NCBI RefSeq assembly: GCF_039541915.1
Contig: NZ_BAABHD010000012.1
Location: 124,001 to 188,000, forward strand
DNA length: 64,000 nucleotides
Direction: 5' to 3'
Source of the DNA: Nibrella saemangeumensis
GTDB lineage: Bacteria; Bacteroidota; Bacteroidia; Cytophagales; Spirosomataceae
Shown here one piece after another: positions 43,429 through 51,295 of the stretch. The translations under genes and the position numbers were made by a program. Positions within the stretch are counted from its first letter, which is position 1. Each line of letters opens with the position of its first letter. Below the pieces are notes generated by a model. It was not told the origin of the DNA. It worked only from the letters and a program-made list of their open reading frames with translations, and searched no databases.

Positions 43429-44007
43429 CTAATAATCATCCATATCGTACGCGTCGCCGTAGCGTGGGCTGAAATCATCCTCATCATCCCCGTTTTGACT
43501 GGAATTACCGCCCACGCCTTTAAAGGTCAGCGCTTTCTTCAGGATCATGATCTGGCCCGCGTGGTACAGGTCGTGGGTGATAATGCCGTGCAGCATATCG
43601 TAATAGGTATAATCCCGGCCCGGCACGATGTCTTCCAGGAATTCATCATCATCGCGCTTGTCCAACTCGTTAATCAGTTCCTCCTGGCTGAGACTCAGTT
43701 CCATCTGGAGGGCCTCCCACTCAAAAGCGTCGATCTTCTGGTTGGGTGAACCAAAGTTCTTTTCGGGCGTGGTAATGTCAAAGGTAGCGTCGCCCTGCAT
43801 TTTCTTGACACAGAAGATCCGCCAGCTTGTCATGTGAAAGACCAGTTCGGCAATGGAGTGCGTATTGGGCGTAATTTTACGGCCCGCCATCTCGGGCGAA
43901 ACGCCCCGCAGGACCTCCACCACCGACGGCCCATGCCAGGCCTCTTCGCCCTCGTAGGTTGTGTTGAGTAGATCTATAATCCGGATTAATTCGTCGTTCT
44001 GAACCAT
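43429..44007 (-). CDS. DinB-like metal-binding protein
   Basis: A 192-residue four-helix-bundle protein of the DinB/YfiT type. Likely metal ligands are His in SIAELVFHMTSWR (about 59) and two His in LHGIITHDLYHAGQIMIL (about 146-150). The end is acidic (DDEDDFSPRYGDAYDMDDY). The family includes bacillithiol- or mycothiol-dependent transferases, but many members are of unknown function. It is divergent from the ECF sigma gene. Confidence 0.84.
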   Translation of the reverse strand: MVQNDELIRIIDLLNTTYEGEEAWHGPSVVEVLRGVSPEMAGRKITPNTHSIAELVFHMTSWRIFCVKKMQGDATFDITTPEKNFGSPNQKIDAFEWEALQMELSLSQEELINELDKRDDDEFLEDIVPGRDYTYYDMLHGIITHDLYHAGQIMILKKALTFKGVGGNSSQNGDDEDDFSPRYGDAYDMDDY

Positions 44008-44148
44008 AGGTATTGTCTTGCTTAAACGGCCCCAGCCTCCTGGCCGGAACCCAAAAGCAAAGGTAATTCATTCTCTATGTCAATGCGAAAAATTGGGCAA
44101 ATCATTATCTGATGACCCAACCGGGCCAGTTGGTTTCCCGGCATAAAC

Positions 44149-44179
44149 CCATTAAAAGCCCCGAATTTGCTTTTAATGG
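44149..44179. other. hairpin in the gap before the ECF sigma gene
   Basis: A perfect 11-bp inverted repeat (CCATTAAAAGC, 44149-44159, with 44169-44179) and a 9-nt loop sit in the 275-bp divergent gap between the DinB-like and ECF sigma genes. It may be a leader structure, an operator or a terminator remnant. The rest of this gap is AT-rich and shows no clear promoter. Confidence 0.45.
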
Positions 44180-44282
44180 CTTGTTAACTAAAGCTTAACT
44201 TCAATTTAAGTTGCTCAGATGAGAATTGTTTCACCTTTACAATCAAATCAACCAATGGTCATAACGGAGAACACTACCGCTC

Positions 44283-44831
44283 ATGAATACCCACCCGAAA
44301 GACGAAGACCTCATCAGAGCCTATTTGGAGACAAGCCACCACAAATGCTTTGAAATTCTCTACAACCGCTATGCCGGTAAGGTGTACCGGCGCTGCCTGT
44401 CGCTGACGAAAGACCCGGAGCAGGCGCAGGACTTCACCCAGGATGTGTTTGTGCGGGTGCTGGCCAATCTGGAACGGTTTAAAGAAAAATCGACCTTTTC
44501 GACCTGGCTCTATTCTATTACCTACAACTACTGCATGGACCAGCTCCGGCGCTCAGGCCGTACTACGCTGATACCACTGGAGGAGTATCACTGCGATTCG
44601 CTCACCGACACCGATGATGCCTGGATCATTGAAACGAACCACCAGACCCTGAACCAGGCCCTGGAAACCATGCACCCGGAAGAAGTGCAGGTGCTGCGCC
44701 TGAAATACGTACAGGGGCTGGAGATTGATGAGATTGCCCGGCAGATAAACGTCCGGAATTCGGCCGTGAAGATGCGGCTCAAGCGCACCCGCGATAAGCT
44801 CCGCAAGAAATGCCTGGCGATGGCTGCCTGA
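44283..44831 (+). CDS. ECF-family RNA polymerase sigma factor
   Basis: A 182-residue extracytoplasmic-function sigma factor with region 2 (FEILYNRYAGKVYRRCLSLTKDPEQAQDFTQDVFVRVLANLERFKEKSTFSTWLYSITYNYCMDQLR, about 20-85) and region 4 (MHPEEVQVLRLKYVQGLEIDEIARQINVRNSAVKMRLKRTRDKLRK, about 130-175). Such factors redirect transcription in response to envelope signals and are usually held by an anti-sigma encoded next to them. None is seen: the next gene is convergent, 8 bp away. Confidence 0.92.
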   Translation: MNTHPKDEDLIRAYLETSHHKCFEILYNRYAGKVYRRCLSLTKDPEQAQDFTQDVFVRVLANLERFKEKSTFSTWLYSITYNYCMDQLRRSGRTTLIPLEEYHCDSLTDTDDAWIIETNHQTLNQALETMHPEEVQVLRLKYVQGLEIDEIARQINVRNSAVKMRLKRTRDKLRKKCLAMAA

Positions 44832-44839
44832 CCCGCCCG

Positions 44840-45634
44840 TCAGTTGATGTTCAGACCGACGGTCAAGCCCAGCCAGGGTTTGTTGCGGTACATCCAGAAG
44901 CGGTTGTTCCGGTCGGCCAGGTTCTCGAAGCCCAGCGCCAGACCGGCCGTGATGGCCCGGTAGCCCAGAATAGCCGCCACCCCATAATTGACTCCCAGGG
45001 CCTCGTACTCGCTCGACACCTGCGCGCCAGTGTTGTAATCATATACCCGCACCGGGTCCATGCTGACAAAGCCTCCCGCCCCGAAGCTGAACGACTGAAT
45101 CTCGGAGCGTCGCTCGCGCCGGAAATACACGCTGCGGTGCCGCCCCAGATCGTAGCGTATACCGGTGTACAACCCCAAATTGGGGGTGGTTGTGAGCTCA
45201 CCCGGATTTCCCTGCTGCCCGAACCGGTACTTAAACGGCACCGTAAAGAGGTCGATGTCAAACGAAGTCAGGTGGTAACGGAACCACGGGCTTTTTTCGT
45301 CGATACCGTTTGGCCGGGCATGGTAGTGTACCAGCAGCACGGCCAGGGAATCTGACTGGTCGAGCGTACGCGGATTCTGGTCCGGCAACGGCAGGGCAGC
45401 CGTCACAAATTCAGCAAACAGGGTATCATTCCGCTCATAAAGCGCGGCTTTGGCCGGCCGGCTGAGTTCTTTGGGCTGCACCGTGCCGTTCCTGTCCTGG
45501 GCATATACGGTCTGCCGGCCGCCCACCAGATACACCTGATTCAGGCTGAAAATATCCGAGCGTTTGCGGATCGAGGTGCAGGCCCCCAGGCTTACCGAGA
45601 GGCTGATTAGCAGGATGGCGTATGCCTGTTTCAT
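44840..45634 (-). CDS. hypothetical lipoprotein, possibly a small barrel
   Basis: A 264-residue lipoprotein (MKQAYAILLISLSVSLGAC, lipobox Cys). From about residue 110 the sequence alternates in the manner of beta strands (FDIDLFTVPFKYRFGQQG, LGLYTGIRYDLGRHRSVYF, SFSFGAGGFVSMDPV, AITAGLALGFENLADRNN, PWLGLTVGLNIN), suggesting an outer-membrane or periplasmic beta structure. I do not recognise the family. The frame continues to 45790, but the signal peptide fixes the start at 45634. Confidence 0.78.
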   Translation of the reverse strand: MKQAYAILLISLSVSLGACTSIRKRSDIFSLNQVYLVGGRQTVYAQDRNGTVQPKELSRPAKAALYERNDTLFAEFVTAALPLPDQNPRTLDQSDSLAVLLVHYHARPNGIDEKSPWFRYHLTSFDIDLFTVPFKYRFGQQGNPGELTTTPNLGLYTGIRYDLGRHRSVYFRRERRSEIQSFSFGAGGFVSMDPVRVYDYNTGAQVSSEYEALGVNYGVAAILGYRAITAGLALGFENLADRNNRFWMYRNKPWLGLTVGLNIN

Positions 45635-45820
45635 TCGTTTGTTATTCCATATTTCCTTCCACTCTCCGCGCTTCCTGTCTCCACCGCCCGAAAATACAGC
45701 CTCGGCACAGAATGCGTTATTTTTTCTTTCCACCGGCAAAATTTTAAACCGCCCGTCAACGGCCATTCGTTTTTTCGGTAATTTGGACAAAAGATCATTC
45801 GTTCCTTCTTAACTAATCCT

Positions 45821-48800
45821 ATGAAGCAGTATTTACCTGGCGTATCGGCCGGCCTCTGTTTGCTGACGGGTATGCTATGGCTGACGGCCCCGTCGGATGG
45901 CCTTGGGCAGACCCGAAGAGCCGCGCAAAAAGGGAAACCGGCGGCAGCCATCACCTCATCAATGGGCTCACCCCAACTGTACAGCGGCCTTCGGTGGCGC
46001 AATATTGGTCCGTTCCGGGCGGGCCGTTCGCTGGCGGTTGCGGGTCACCCGGACCAACCTCTCACCTACTACTTCGGTGCCACTGGCGGGGGCGTCTGGA
46101 AAACCATCGACGGCGGCAGCAACTGGTTCCACATTTCCGACAGCACCTTCCAGTCCTCATCCGTGGGGGCGATCACGGTGGCTCCCTCCGACCCCAATAT
46201 TCTTTATGTGGGTATGGGTGAGGCCGAAATCCGGGGCAATATCTCCTACGGCGATGGCGTCTATAAATCGATCGACGCCGGTAAGACCTGGAAGCACATG
46301 GGCCTGAAACTGGCCGACGCCATCGGCAACATTGAGGTGCATCCGCAAAACCCGGATCTGGTGTACCTGGCTGCGCTGGGTAACCCATACGCGCCCAATC
46401 CGGACCGGGGGGTGTTCCGCTCCAGAGATGGGGGGAAATCCTGGCAGAAGATCCTGTTTAAGAACGACAGCACCGGAGCGGCTGTGGTGAAGATGGATCC
46501 GAACAACCCCTCTATCCTGTACGCATCCCTCTGGCAGGCTTACCGCACCCCGTATTCGATGAGCAGTGGTGGGCCCGGCTGCGGACTGTATAAATCCACC
46601 GACGGGGGCGATACCTGGGTGTCGTTGAACAACCGGCCGGGTATGCCCAAAGGGCTGCTGGGTAAAATCGGCATTACGGTATCACCCGCCAACTCGAACC
46701 GACTGTACGCCATGATCGAAAACGCGAAGGGTGGCCTGTACCGCTCCGACGATGCCGGCAATACCTGGCAACTCATCAACGAAGACAAAAACCTCTGGCA
46801 GCGGCCCTGGTACTATATGATGCTGGCCGCCGATCCGCAGAACGAAAACGGCCTCATCGTGCTCAACGTCAATGCCCTGAAATCGTACGATGGCGGAAAA
46901 ACGTTCCAGAATGTACCCGTCCACCACGGTGATACCCACGATATCTGGTGGAACCCCAGAAATCCGCTGAACTTCATCATCGGCGACGATGGCGGGGGCG
47001 AAGTAACCTTCAACGGCGGGGCGACCTTCTCCGATATCGACATTCCTACCGCGCAGTTTTACCATGTGGCGCTGGACAACGACTTTCCGTACAATGTCTA
47101 CGGTGCCCAGCAGGACAACAGTTCGCTGCGCATCGCCAGCCGCAATACCGATTTTGGCATCGGCCCGAACGACTGGTTTCCCGTAGCCGGGGCCGAATCG
47201 GGCTACATCACGCCCGACCCGACGAACCCGAATATCACCTATGGCGGTAACTACGACGGCTTCCTGTCCCGCTACGACAAAGCCACCGACCAGAACCAGG
47301 TCGTAAACGTTTATCCGGAATATGGGATGGGGGCCCCGGCGTCGCTGCGGAAGTACCGCTTCCAGTGGACCTACCCGATTGTATTTTCCCCTCATGATCC
47401 GAAAGTACTGTACGTTACCTCGCAGCACGTACACCGCAGCACCGACAACGGCCACACCTGGGAAGACATCAGCCCCGACCTGACCCGCAATGATCCCAAA
47501 ACCCAGGGGGAAACCGGTGGCCCCATCACGAAAGACATCACGGGGGCCGAGACCTACCCCACGGTGTTCACCTTTGCCGAATCGCCCGTGGAGAAGAATG
47601 TGTTCTGGGCCGGCTCCGACGACGGGCTCATGCACATCAGCCGCGACGGAGGCAAAAACTGGCAGAATATTACCCCGCCCACGTCGCTGATTGCCGCGGG
47701 ATCGCTGATGAGTATCGTGCACCCCTCCGATCATATGCCCGGCAAAGCGTACCTGGCGGCCAACCGGTACCAGAATGGCGACCGCCGGCCCTACCTGTTC
47801 CGCACCACTGACTACGGCAAAACCTGGACACCCATTACCGCCGGTATTCCGGCCGATGAGTATTGCCGGGTCGTGCGCGAAGACCCCAACAAACCAGGGC
47901 TACTGTTTTCCGGGACCGAACGGGGCATCTATGTGTCGTTTAACGATGGTGGCTCGTGGCAGAAACTAAACCAGAACCTGCCGATTACGCCCATTCGGGA
48001 TTTGCAGATCCACAAGCAGGAAAAAGATCTGGTGGTCGCCACGCACGGCCGCTCGTTCTGGATCATGGATGATATTACCCCGCTGCACGAGATCATGGAT
48101 AAGCAGAAAACCGGTCTGGCCAATATGCACCTGTTCAAGCCCCGCCATGCCTACCGGATGCTGGGCGGTAGTGTGCAGCAGGCCATCCCGACGGTGGGCG
48201 AAAATGCACCAAACGGCGTTCTTGTCCGCTATTACCTGAAGAACCAGCCAGCGAAAGAACTGAAGCTACAGTTTGTAACCGCCAACGGCGACAGCATCAT
48301 TTCCTACTCCAGCCTGAAGGACCGGAAAGGCCAGCCCCTGAAAATCTCGAAAGACTTCTACGAAGATTCGACGCTGGTGCGGCCGGGGCTGATCCCGGCC
48401 AAACCGGGGATGAACGTCTTTGTGTGGGATATGCGCTACCCCGACGCCACAGCCGTAGAGGGCACTAATGTGATGTGGACCGGCCGGGGTATCGGCGCGA
48501 AAGCCATTCCGGGAACCTACAAAGTACGGCTGCTGCTGGGCGACTCGCTGGTGCAGGAGCAAACGTTCGAGATCCGCAAAGACCCGCGCCTGAAGACCAC
48601 CGATGCTGAGTACCAGGAGCAGTTTGCGTTTATCCAGAAGATCAACAACAAGCTGTCGGAAACGCACCGGGGCATTAACCAGATCCGCCAGATACGGAAT
48701 CAGATCAACGGCTACCTGAACGCGATGAAGGATACTGCCATGGTAAGCCGGTTCAAACCCCTGACCAAGCCGATGCTGGACGAACTCGATCAGCTAGAAT

Positions 48801-49072
48801 CTACGCTGATGCAACCCAAAGCGAAAGCGTTCCAGGACCTGCTGGCCTATCCTATCCGGCTAAACGACAAACTGGCGGGGGTAGCCTCGGCGGTAGCTTC
48901 GGCGGATACAAAGCCTACGAAGGCATCGTACGTCGTATATGAGTCGCTGGCGGGCCAGATTGACGCAGCCCTCGCCAAGCTGAAAGACCTGGTTAACAAA
49001 CGCGTTCCGGCCTTTAACCAGATGGTGGCGGAACAAAAAATACCCGCTATTGTGCTGGATAGCAAAGGCTAG
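45821..49072 (+). CDS. exported BNR-repeat (sortilin/VPS10-like) protein, 1083 aa
   Basis: A 1083-residue exported protein with a signal peptide (MKQYLPGVSAGLCLLTGMLWL...). It carries at least eight Asp-box/BNR motifs of the form SxDxGxTW (KSIDAGKTWKHM, RSRDGGKSWQKI, KSTDGGDTWVSL, RSDDAGNTWQLI, RSTDNGHTWEDI, ISRDGGKNWQNI, RTTDYGKTWTPI), giving a large double beta-propeller over about 50-760. The C-terminal 300 residues have a beta domain and a helical end (HRGINQIRQIRNQINGYLNAM). Homologues are often annotated as glycosyl hydrolase or sortilin-like; no catalytic residues are evident, so binding is as likely as catalysis. Confidence 0.87.
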   Translation: MKQYLPGVSAGLCLLTGMLWLTAPSDGLGQTRRAAQKGKPAAAITSSMGSPQLYSGLRWRNIGPFRAGRSLAVAGHPDQPLTYYFGATGGGVWKTIDGGSNWFHISDSTFQSSSVGAITVAPSDPNILYVGMGEAEIRGNISYGDGVYKSIDAGKTWKHMGLKLADAIGNIEVHPQNPDLVYLAALGNPYAPNPDRGVFRSRDGGKSWQKILFKNDSTGAAVVKMDPNNPSILYASLWQAYRTPYSMSSGGPGCGLYKSTDGGDTWVSLNNRPGMPKGLLGKIGITVSPANSNRLYAMIENAKGGLYRSDDAGNTWQLINEDKNLWQRPWYYMMLAADPQNENGLIVLNVNALKSYDGGKTFQNVPVHHGDTHDIWWNPRNPLNFIIGDDGGGEVTFNGGATFSDIDIPTAQFYHVALDNDFPYNVYGAQQDNSSLRIASRNTDFGIGPNDWFPVAGAESGYITPDPTNPNITYGGNYDGFLSRYDKATDQNQVVNVYPEYGMGAPASLRKYRFQWTYPIVFSPHDPKVLYVTSQHVHRSTDNGHTWEDISPDLTRNDPKTQGETGGPITKDITGAETYPTVFTFAESPVEKNVFWAGSDDGLMHISRDGGKNWQNITPPTSLIAAGSLMSIVHPSDHMPGKAYLAANRYQNGDRRPYLFRTTDYGKTWTPITAGIPADEYCRVVREDPNKPGLLFSGTERGIYVSFNDGGSWQKLNQNLPITPIRDLQIHKQEKDLVVATHGRSFWIMDDITPLHEIMDKQKTGLANMHLFKPRHAYRMLGGSVQQAIPTVGENAPNGVLVRYYLKNQPAKELKLQFVTANGDSIISYSSLKDRKGQPLKISKDFYEDSTLVRPGLIPAKPGMNVFVWDMRYPDATAVEGTNVMWTGRGIGAKAIPGTYKVRLLLGDSLVQEQTFEIRKDPRLKTTDAEYQEQFAFIQKINNKLSETHRGINQIRQIRNQINGYLNAMKDTAMVSRFKPLTKPMLDELDQLESTLMQPKAKAFQDLLAYPIRLNDKLAGVASAVASADTKPTKASYVVYESLAGQIDAALAKLKDLVNKRVPAFNQMVAEQKIPAIVLDSKG

Positions 49073-49134
49073 AAAAGGGGGTAACCGCAAAACCGGTAAC
49101 CCTTCGACGAAGCATAAGTCTATACGATGCACGC

Positions 49135-49182
49135 AAAAGGCGCAGGCTGACCAGCAATTGCTGGTCAGCCTGCGCCTTTTTT
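49135..49182. terminator. 46-bp perfect palindrome, bidirectional terminator
   Basis: Two 23-bp arms (49135-49157 and 49158-49180) meet with no spacer, giving a hairpin with an AATT turn, flanked by an A run and a T run. It lies between the convergent BNR gene and acylphosphatase gene and can end both transcripts. Confidence 0.9.
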
Positions 49183-49197
49183 GACTGGCTAACGGAA

Positions 49198-49470
49198 TTA
49201 CCGCATCTCCAGAAAGCGGTCGTATCCCTGAAGCGCCCCTTCCTCCACATCTACCTGGCTGACCCGGGTCCCCTCCGGTCCCTGCTCACACCACTGTAAA
49301 TAGGCTTCGAGCTGCTCCGGCTCCCCTTCGACCTCTATGTGCAGGTTGCCATCCTCCTCGTATTGGGCCGTACCGTTCAGGCCCAGCTTTTCGGCTTTTT
49401 GCCGGGCTTCCTGCCGAAACAGCGTACCCTGCAAATCACCGGCTATGCGAATAATCAGGTTCTTTTTCAT
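49198..49470 (-). CDS. acylphosphatase-like protein
   Basis: A 90-residue acylphosphatase fold: IIRIAGDLQGTLFRQEARQKAEKLGLNGTAQYEEDGNLHIEVEGEPEQLEAYLQWCEQGP. The catalytic Arg is kept (LQGTLFR in place of VQGVGFR), but the position of the catalytic Asn (G-W-V-R-N in typical enzymes) is Tyr here (G-T-A-Q-Y). Activity may therefore be weak, different or lost. Acylphosphatases hydrolyse acyl phosphates in the cytoplasm. It is not in an operon with the convergent neighbours. Confidence 0.88.
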   Translation of the reverse strand: MKKNLIIRIAGDLQGTLFRQEARQKAEKLGLNGTAQYEEDGNLHIEVEGEPEQLEAYLQWCEQGPEGTRVSQVDVEEGALQGYDRFLEMR

Positions 49471-49674
49471 CGTATTTGTTTTGGTACAGTAACCCGTTCC
49501 GGCCTCAGAAGTTTTTGGTTTCGTTGGGGTTTAAAGGGAATTTTCGGATAGCTGAACAAATCCCCGTACGGTACAGACCTGTCAGCGCCACTGCCATACC
49601 GCCGAGGTTATTCTGCAGCCTATGATTCTTTATACAAAAACTTTTAAATTCACAGATTGAAATCCCTAACCGTT

Positions 49675-50259
49675 ATGACACGTACCCTTTCTGCCTTTTT
49701 TTACCGCATTGCCTCCTGGAAGACGCTGCTGGTGGCCATCCCCTTCTATATGGTTTTTCCGGCGTACTTTCTTAAAACAATTGAGGAGAATCTGAACGCC
49801 TATGCGGGTAAGGCCATCGGCCCCGTTGACCTGCTGATTGCCAATACGGATCCCGATAAGATTCTGGAAATGGTTGCTATGTACGGACCGGAAGGCCGCC
49901 CCTACTATGCCTTTGGCGTGTTGACCGCCGATGTAGCGTATCCGGTCATTTATACGTTTCTGCTGGGCGTGGCTTTGTCGCTGCTGTTCCGGTCCAGAAC
50001 CTATACGCCTTTTTACTGGGTTAATCTGATTCCGGTGGCGGCCATGCTCTTTGACTTACTGGAAAATGCCTGTATCGTGACCCTGCTCAACACCTACCCG
50101 GATGCGTCGCGTTCGGTGGCTATCCTGTGCATGGTTTTTTCCAATCTGAAATGGGGCGGCTTTGCGCTATCCCTGGGGTTAATCCTGTACGGCCTGGTTC
50201 GGTTGCTGATGAGACAATTCAGTCGCTCCAGCCAATCCAGCCGAACCGAATCCATATAA
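49675..50259 (+). CDS. integral membrane protein, four segments
   Basis: A 194-residue inner-membrane protein with four predicted helices: about 15-35 (TLLVAIPFYMVFPAYFL), 85-110 (VAYPVIYTFLLGVALSLLF), 118-145 (YWVNLIPVAAMLFDLLENACIVTLL) and 155-180 (LKWGGFALSLGLILYGLVRLL). I do not recognise the family. The ATG at 49675 is preferred over a TTG at 49657. It is transcribed alone, with the following genes facing it. Confidence 0.75.
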   Translation: MTRTLSAFFYRIASWKTLLVAIPFYMVFPAYFLKTIEENLNAYAGKAIGPVDLLIANTDPDKILEMVAMYGPEGRPYYAFGVLTADVAYPVIYTFLLGVALSLLFRSRTYTPFYWVNLIPVAAMLFDLLENACIVTLLNTYPDASRSVAILCMVFSNLKWGGFALSLGLILYGLVRLLMRQFSRSSQSSRTESI

Positions 50260-50317
50260 AAACCCGGCTTACCAGAGGCTGTTGGGCCATAGTGAGATCA
50301 AAAGTCAAAAGGTGATA

Positions 50318-51256
50318 TCAGGCCAGCGGGATCTGAGCCTCGGCTGCTTTCTGCATGACATGCTGTCGGGCTTCGGTGTATTCGTCGGCCGTGCGCAAAT
50401 GCTCCAGCATAAACGGCACCGGCTGCGGCAACGCGGTGACATTGCGCAGGTACGTGATATAATCAAGGCCACCCCGGCCGGGCATGGTCTCGGCCAGATG
50501 GGCATCTTTTCCGACTACATCTTTACCGTGTACCGATACGACCCAGCGACCCAGTTTTTTAAATGTCTCGTTGATGAGCGCGGTATTGTTGTAGTAGCGG
50601 TCGGGGGAGTTAACGATGTTAGCAATGTCGACATGCGCCCCAAAGGCCGGGCGGTCGATGGCTTTAAGGAATTTCAGGTATGAATCGGGTCCGTCGGGCA
50701 GGCTCCAGCCCATCATTTCGAGGGAGAATTTAGCCCGCTTTGGTTTCACGGCATCAATTACTTTCCGGCAGTTTTCGACGGTCGCGTCGAAAAACTCTTT
50801 TGACACGTTCCGGGCGTCGGGACCGTCCCATTTTTTTGGGTTGTACGAACCGGCAATGTTCACGCAGGTAAGTGCCCCTACGGCATCAGCCAGCGCCAGC
50901 CGTTCGGTCACGTAGGTCAGGTTCTTTGCCCGTTTTTCGGGGTCCAGATCCAGCATGTTGACCCACGCGCCTACTTCGGCAATGACCACGTTTTGCTCCG
51001 CAAAGGCTTTTTCGAACGCCCGGATTTTGGCACTATCCTTCCCGTCAACCGCCGGCACATAGGCGGCACTGTAGCCCAGCCGCCGGTGTTCCCGCGCCAG
51101 TTCGGCGGGATCGTCGCTTTTCAGGAAGATAGGACCACCCAGCCGCAGGGCATTGGGGGCGGTTTTTGACAAAGCGGTACCGGACACCATCAGACTACCC
51201 GTCAGCAGGGCAGTTGATTGCAGAAAGGTACGGCGCGGGAGTGTATTGTCTCTCAT
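50318..51256 (-). CDS. exported sugar phosphate isomerase/epimerase-like TIM barrel
   Basis: A 312-residue protein of the xylose isomerase-like TIM-barrel fold. The N terminus MRDNTLPRRTFLQSTALLTGSLMVSGTALS carries the twin-arginine motif RRTFLQ, so it should be exported folded. Barrel features include FSLEMMGWSLPDGPDSYLKFLKAI, FGAHVDIANIVNSPDRYY and VVSVHGKDVVGKD, with acidic and His residues in positions used for metal binding in this superfamily. A degradative role for sugars or related polyols outside the cytoplasm is likely. A second member lies at 57702. Confidence 0.85.
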   Translation of the reverse strand: MRDNTLPRRTFLQSTALLTGSLMVSGTALSKTAPNALRLGGPIFLKSDDPAELAREHRRLGYSAAYVPAVDGKDSAKIRAFEKAFAEQNVVIAEVGAWVNMLDLDPEKRAKNLTYVTERLALADAVGALTCVNIAGSYNPKKWDGPDARNVSKEFFDATVENCRKVIDAVKPKRAKFSLEMMGWSLPDGPDSYLKFLKAIDRPAFGAHVDIANIVNSPDRYYNNTALINETFKKLGRWVVSVHGKDVVGKDAHLAETMPGRGGLDYITYLRNVTALPQPVPFMLEHLRTADEYTEARQHVMQKAAEAQIPLA

Positions 51257-51295
51257 GGATTTATCAGCTAATCAGCTATAAGGTTCGTGCAGCGG

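Noticed and set aside
45635..45790. N-terminal extension of the lipoprotein at 44840
   Set aside because: The lipobox signal starts at 45634; the extension is basic and unlike a leader.
46682..47734. Long open frame (350 codons) on the - strand inside the BNR-repeat gene
   Set aside because: It lies fully antisense to a well-supported gene with many Asp-box motifs; its translation has no recognisable motif and reflects the repeat composition.
49079..49106. Two GGTAACC words as an inverted repeat after the BNR gene
   Set aside because: Each word is itself a palindrome and the two do not extend into complementary arms; the strong terminator lies further on at 49135.
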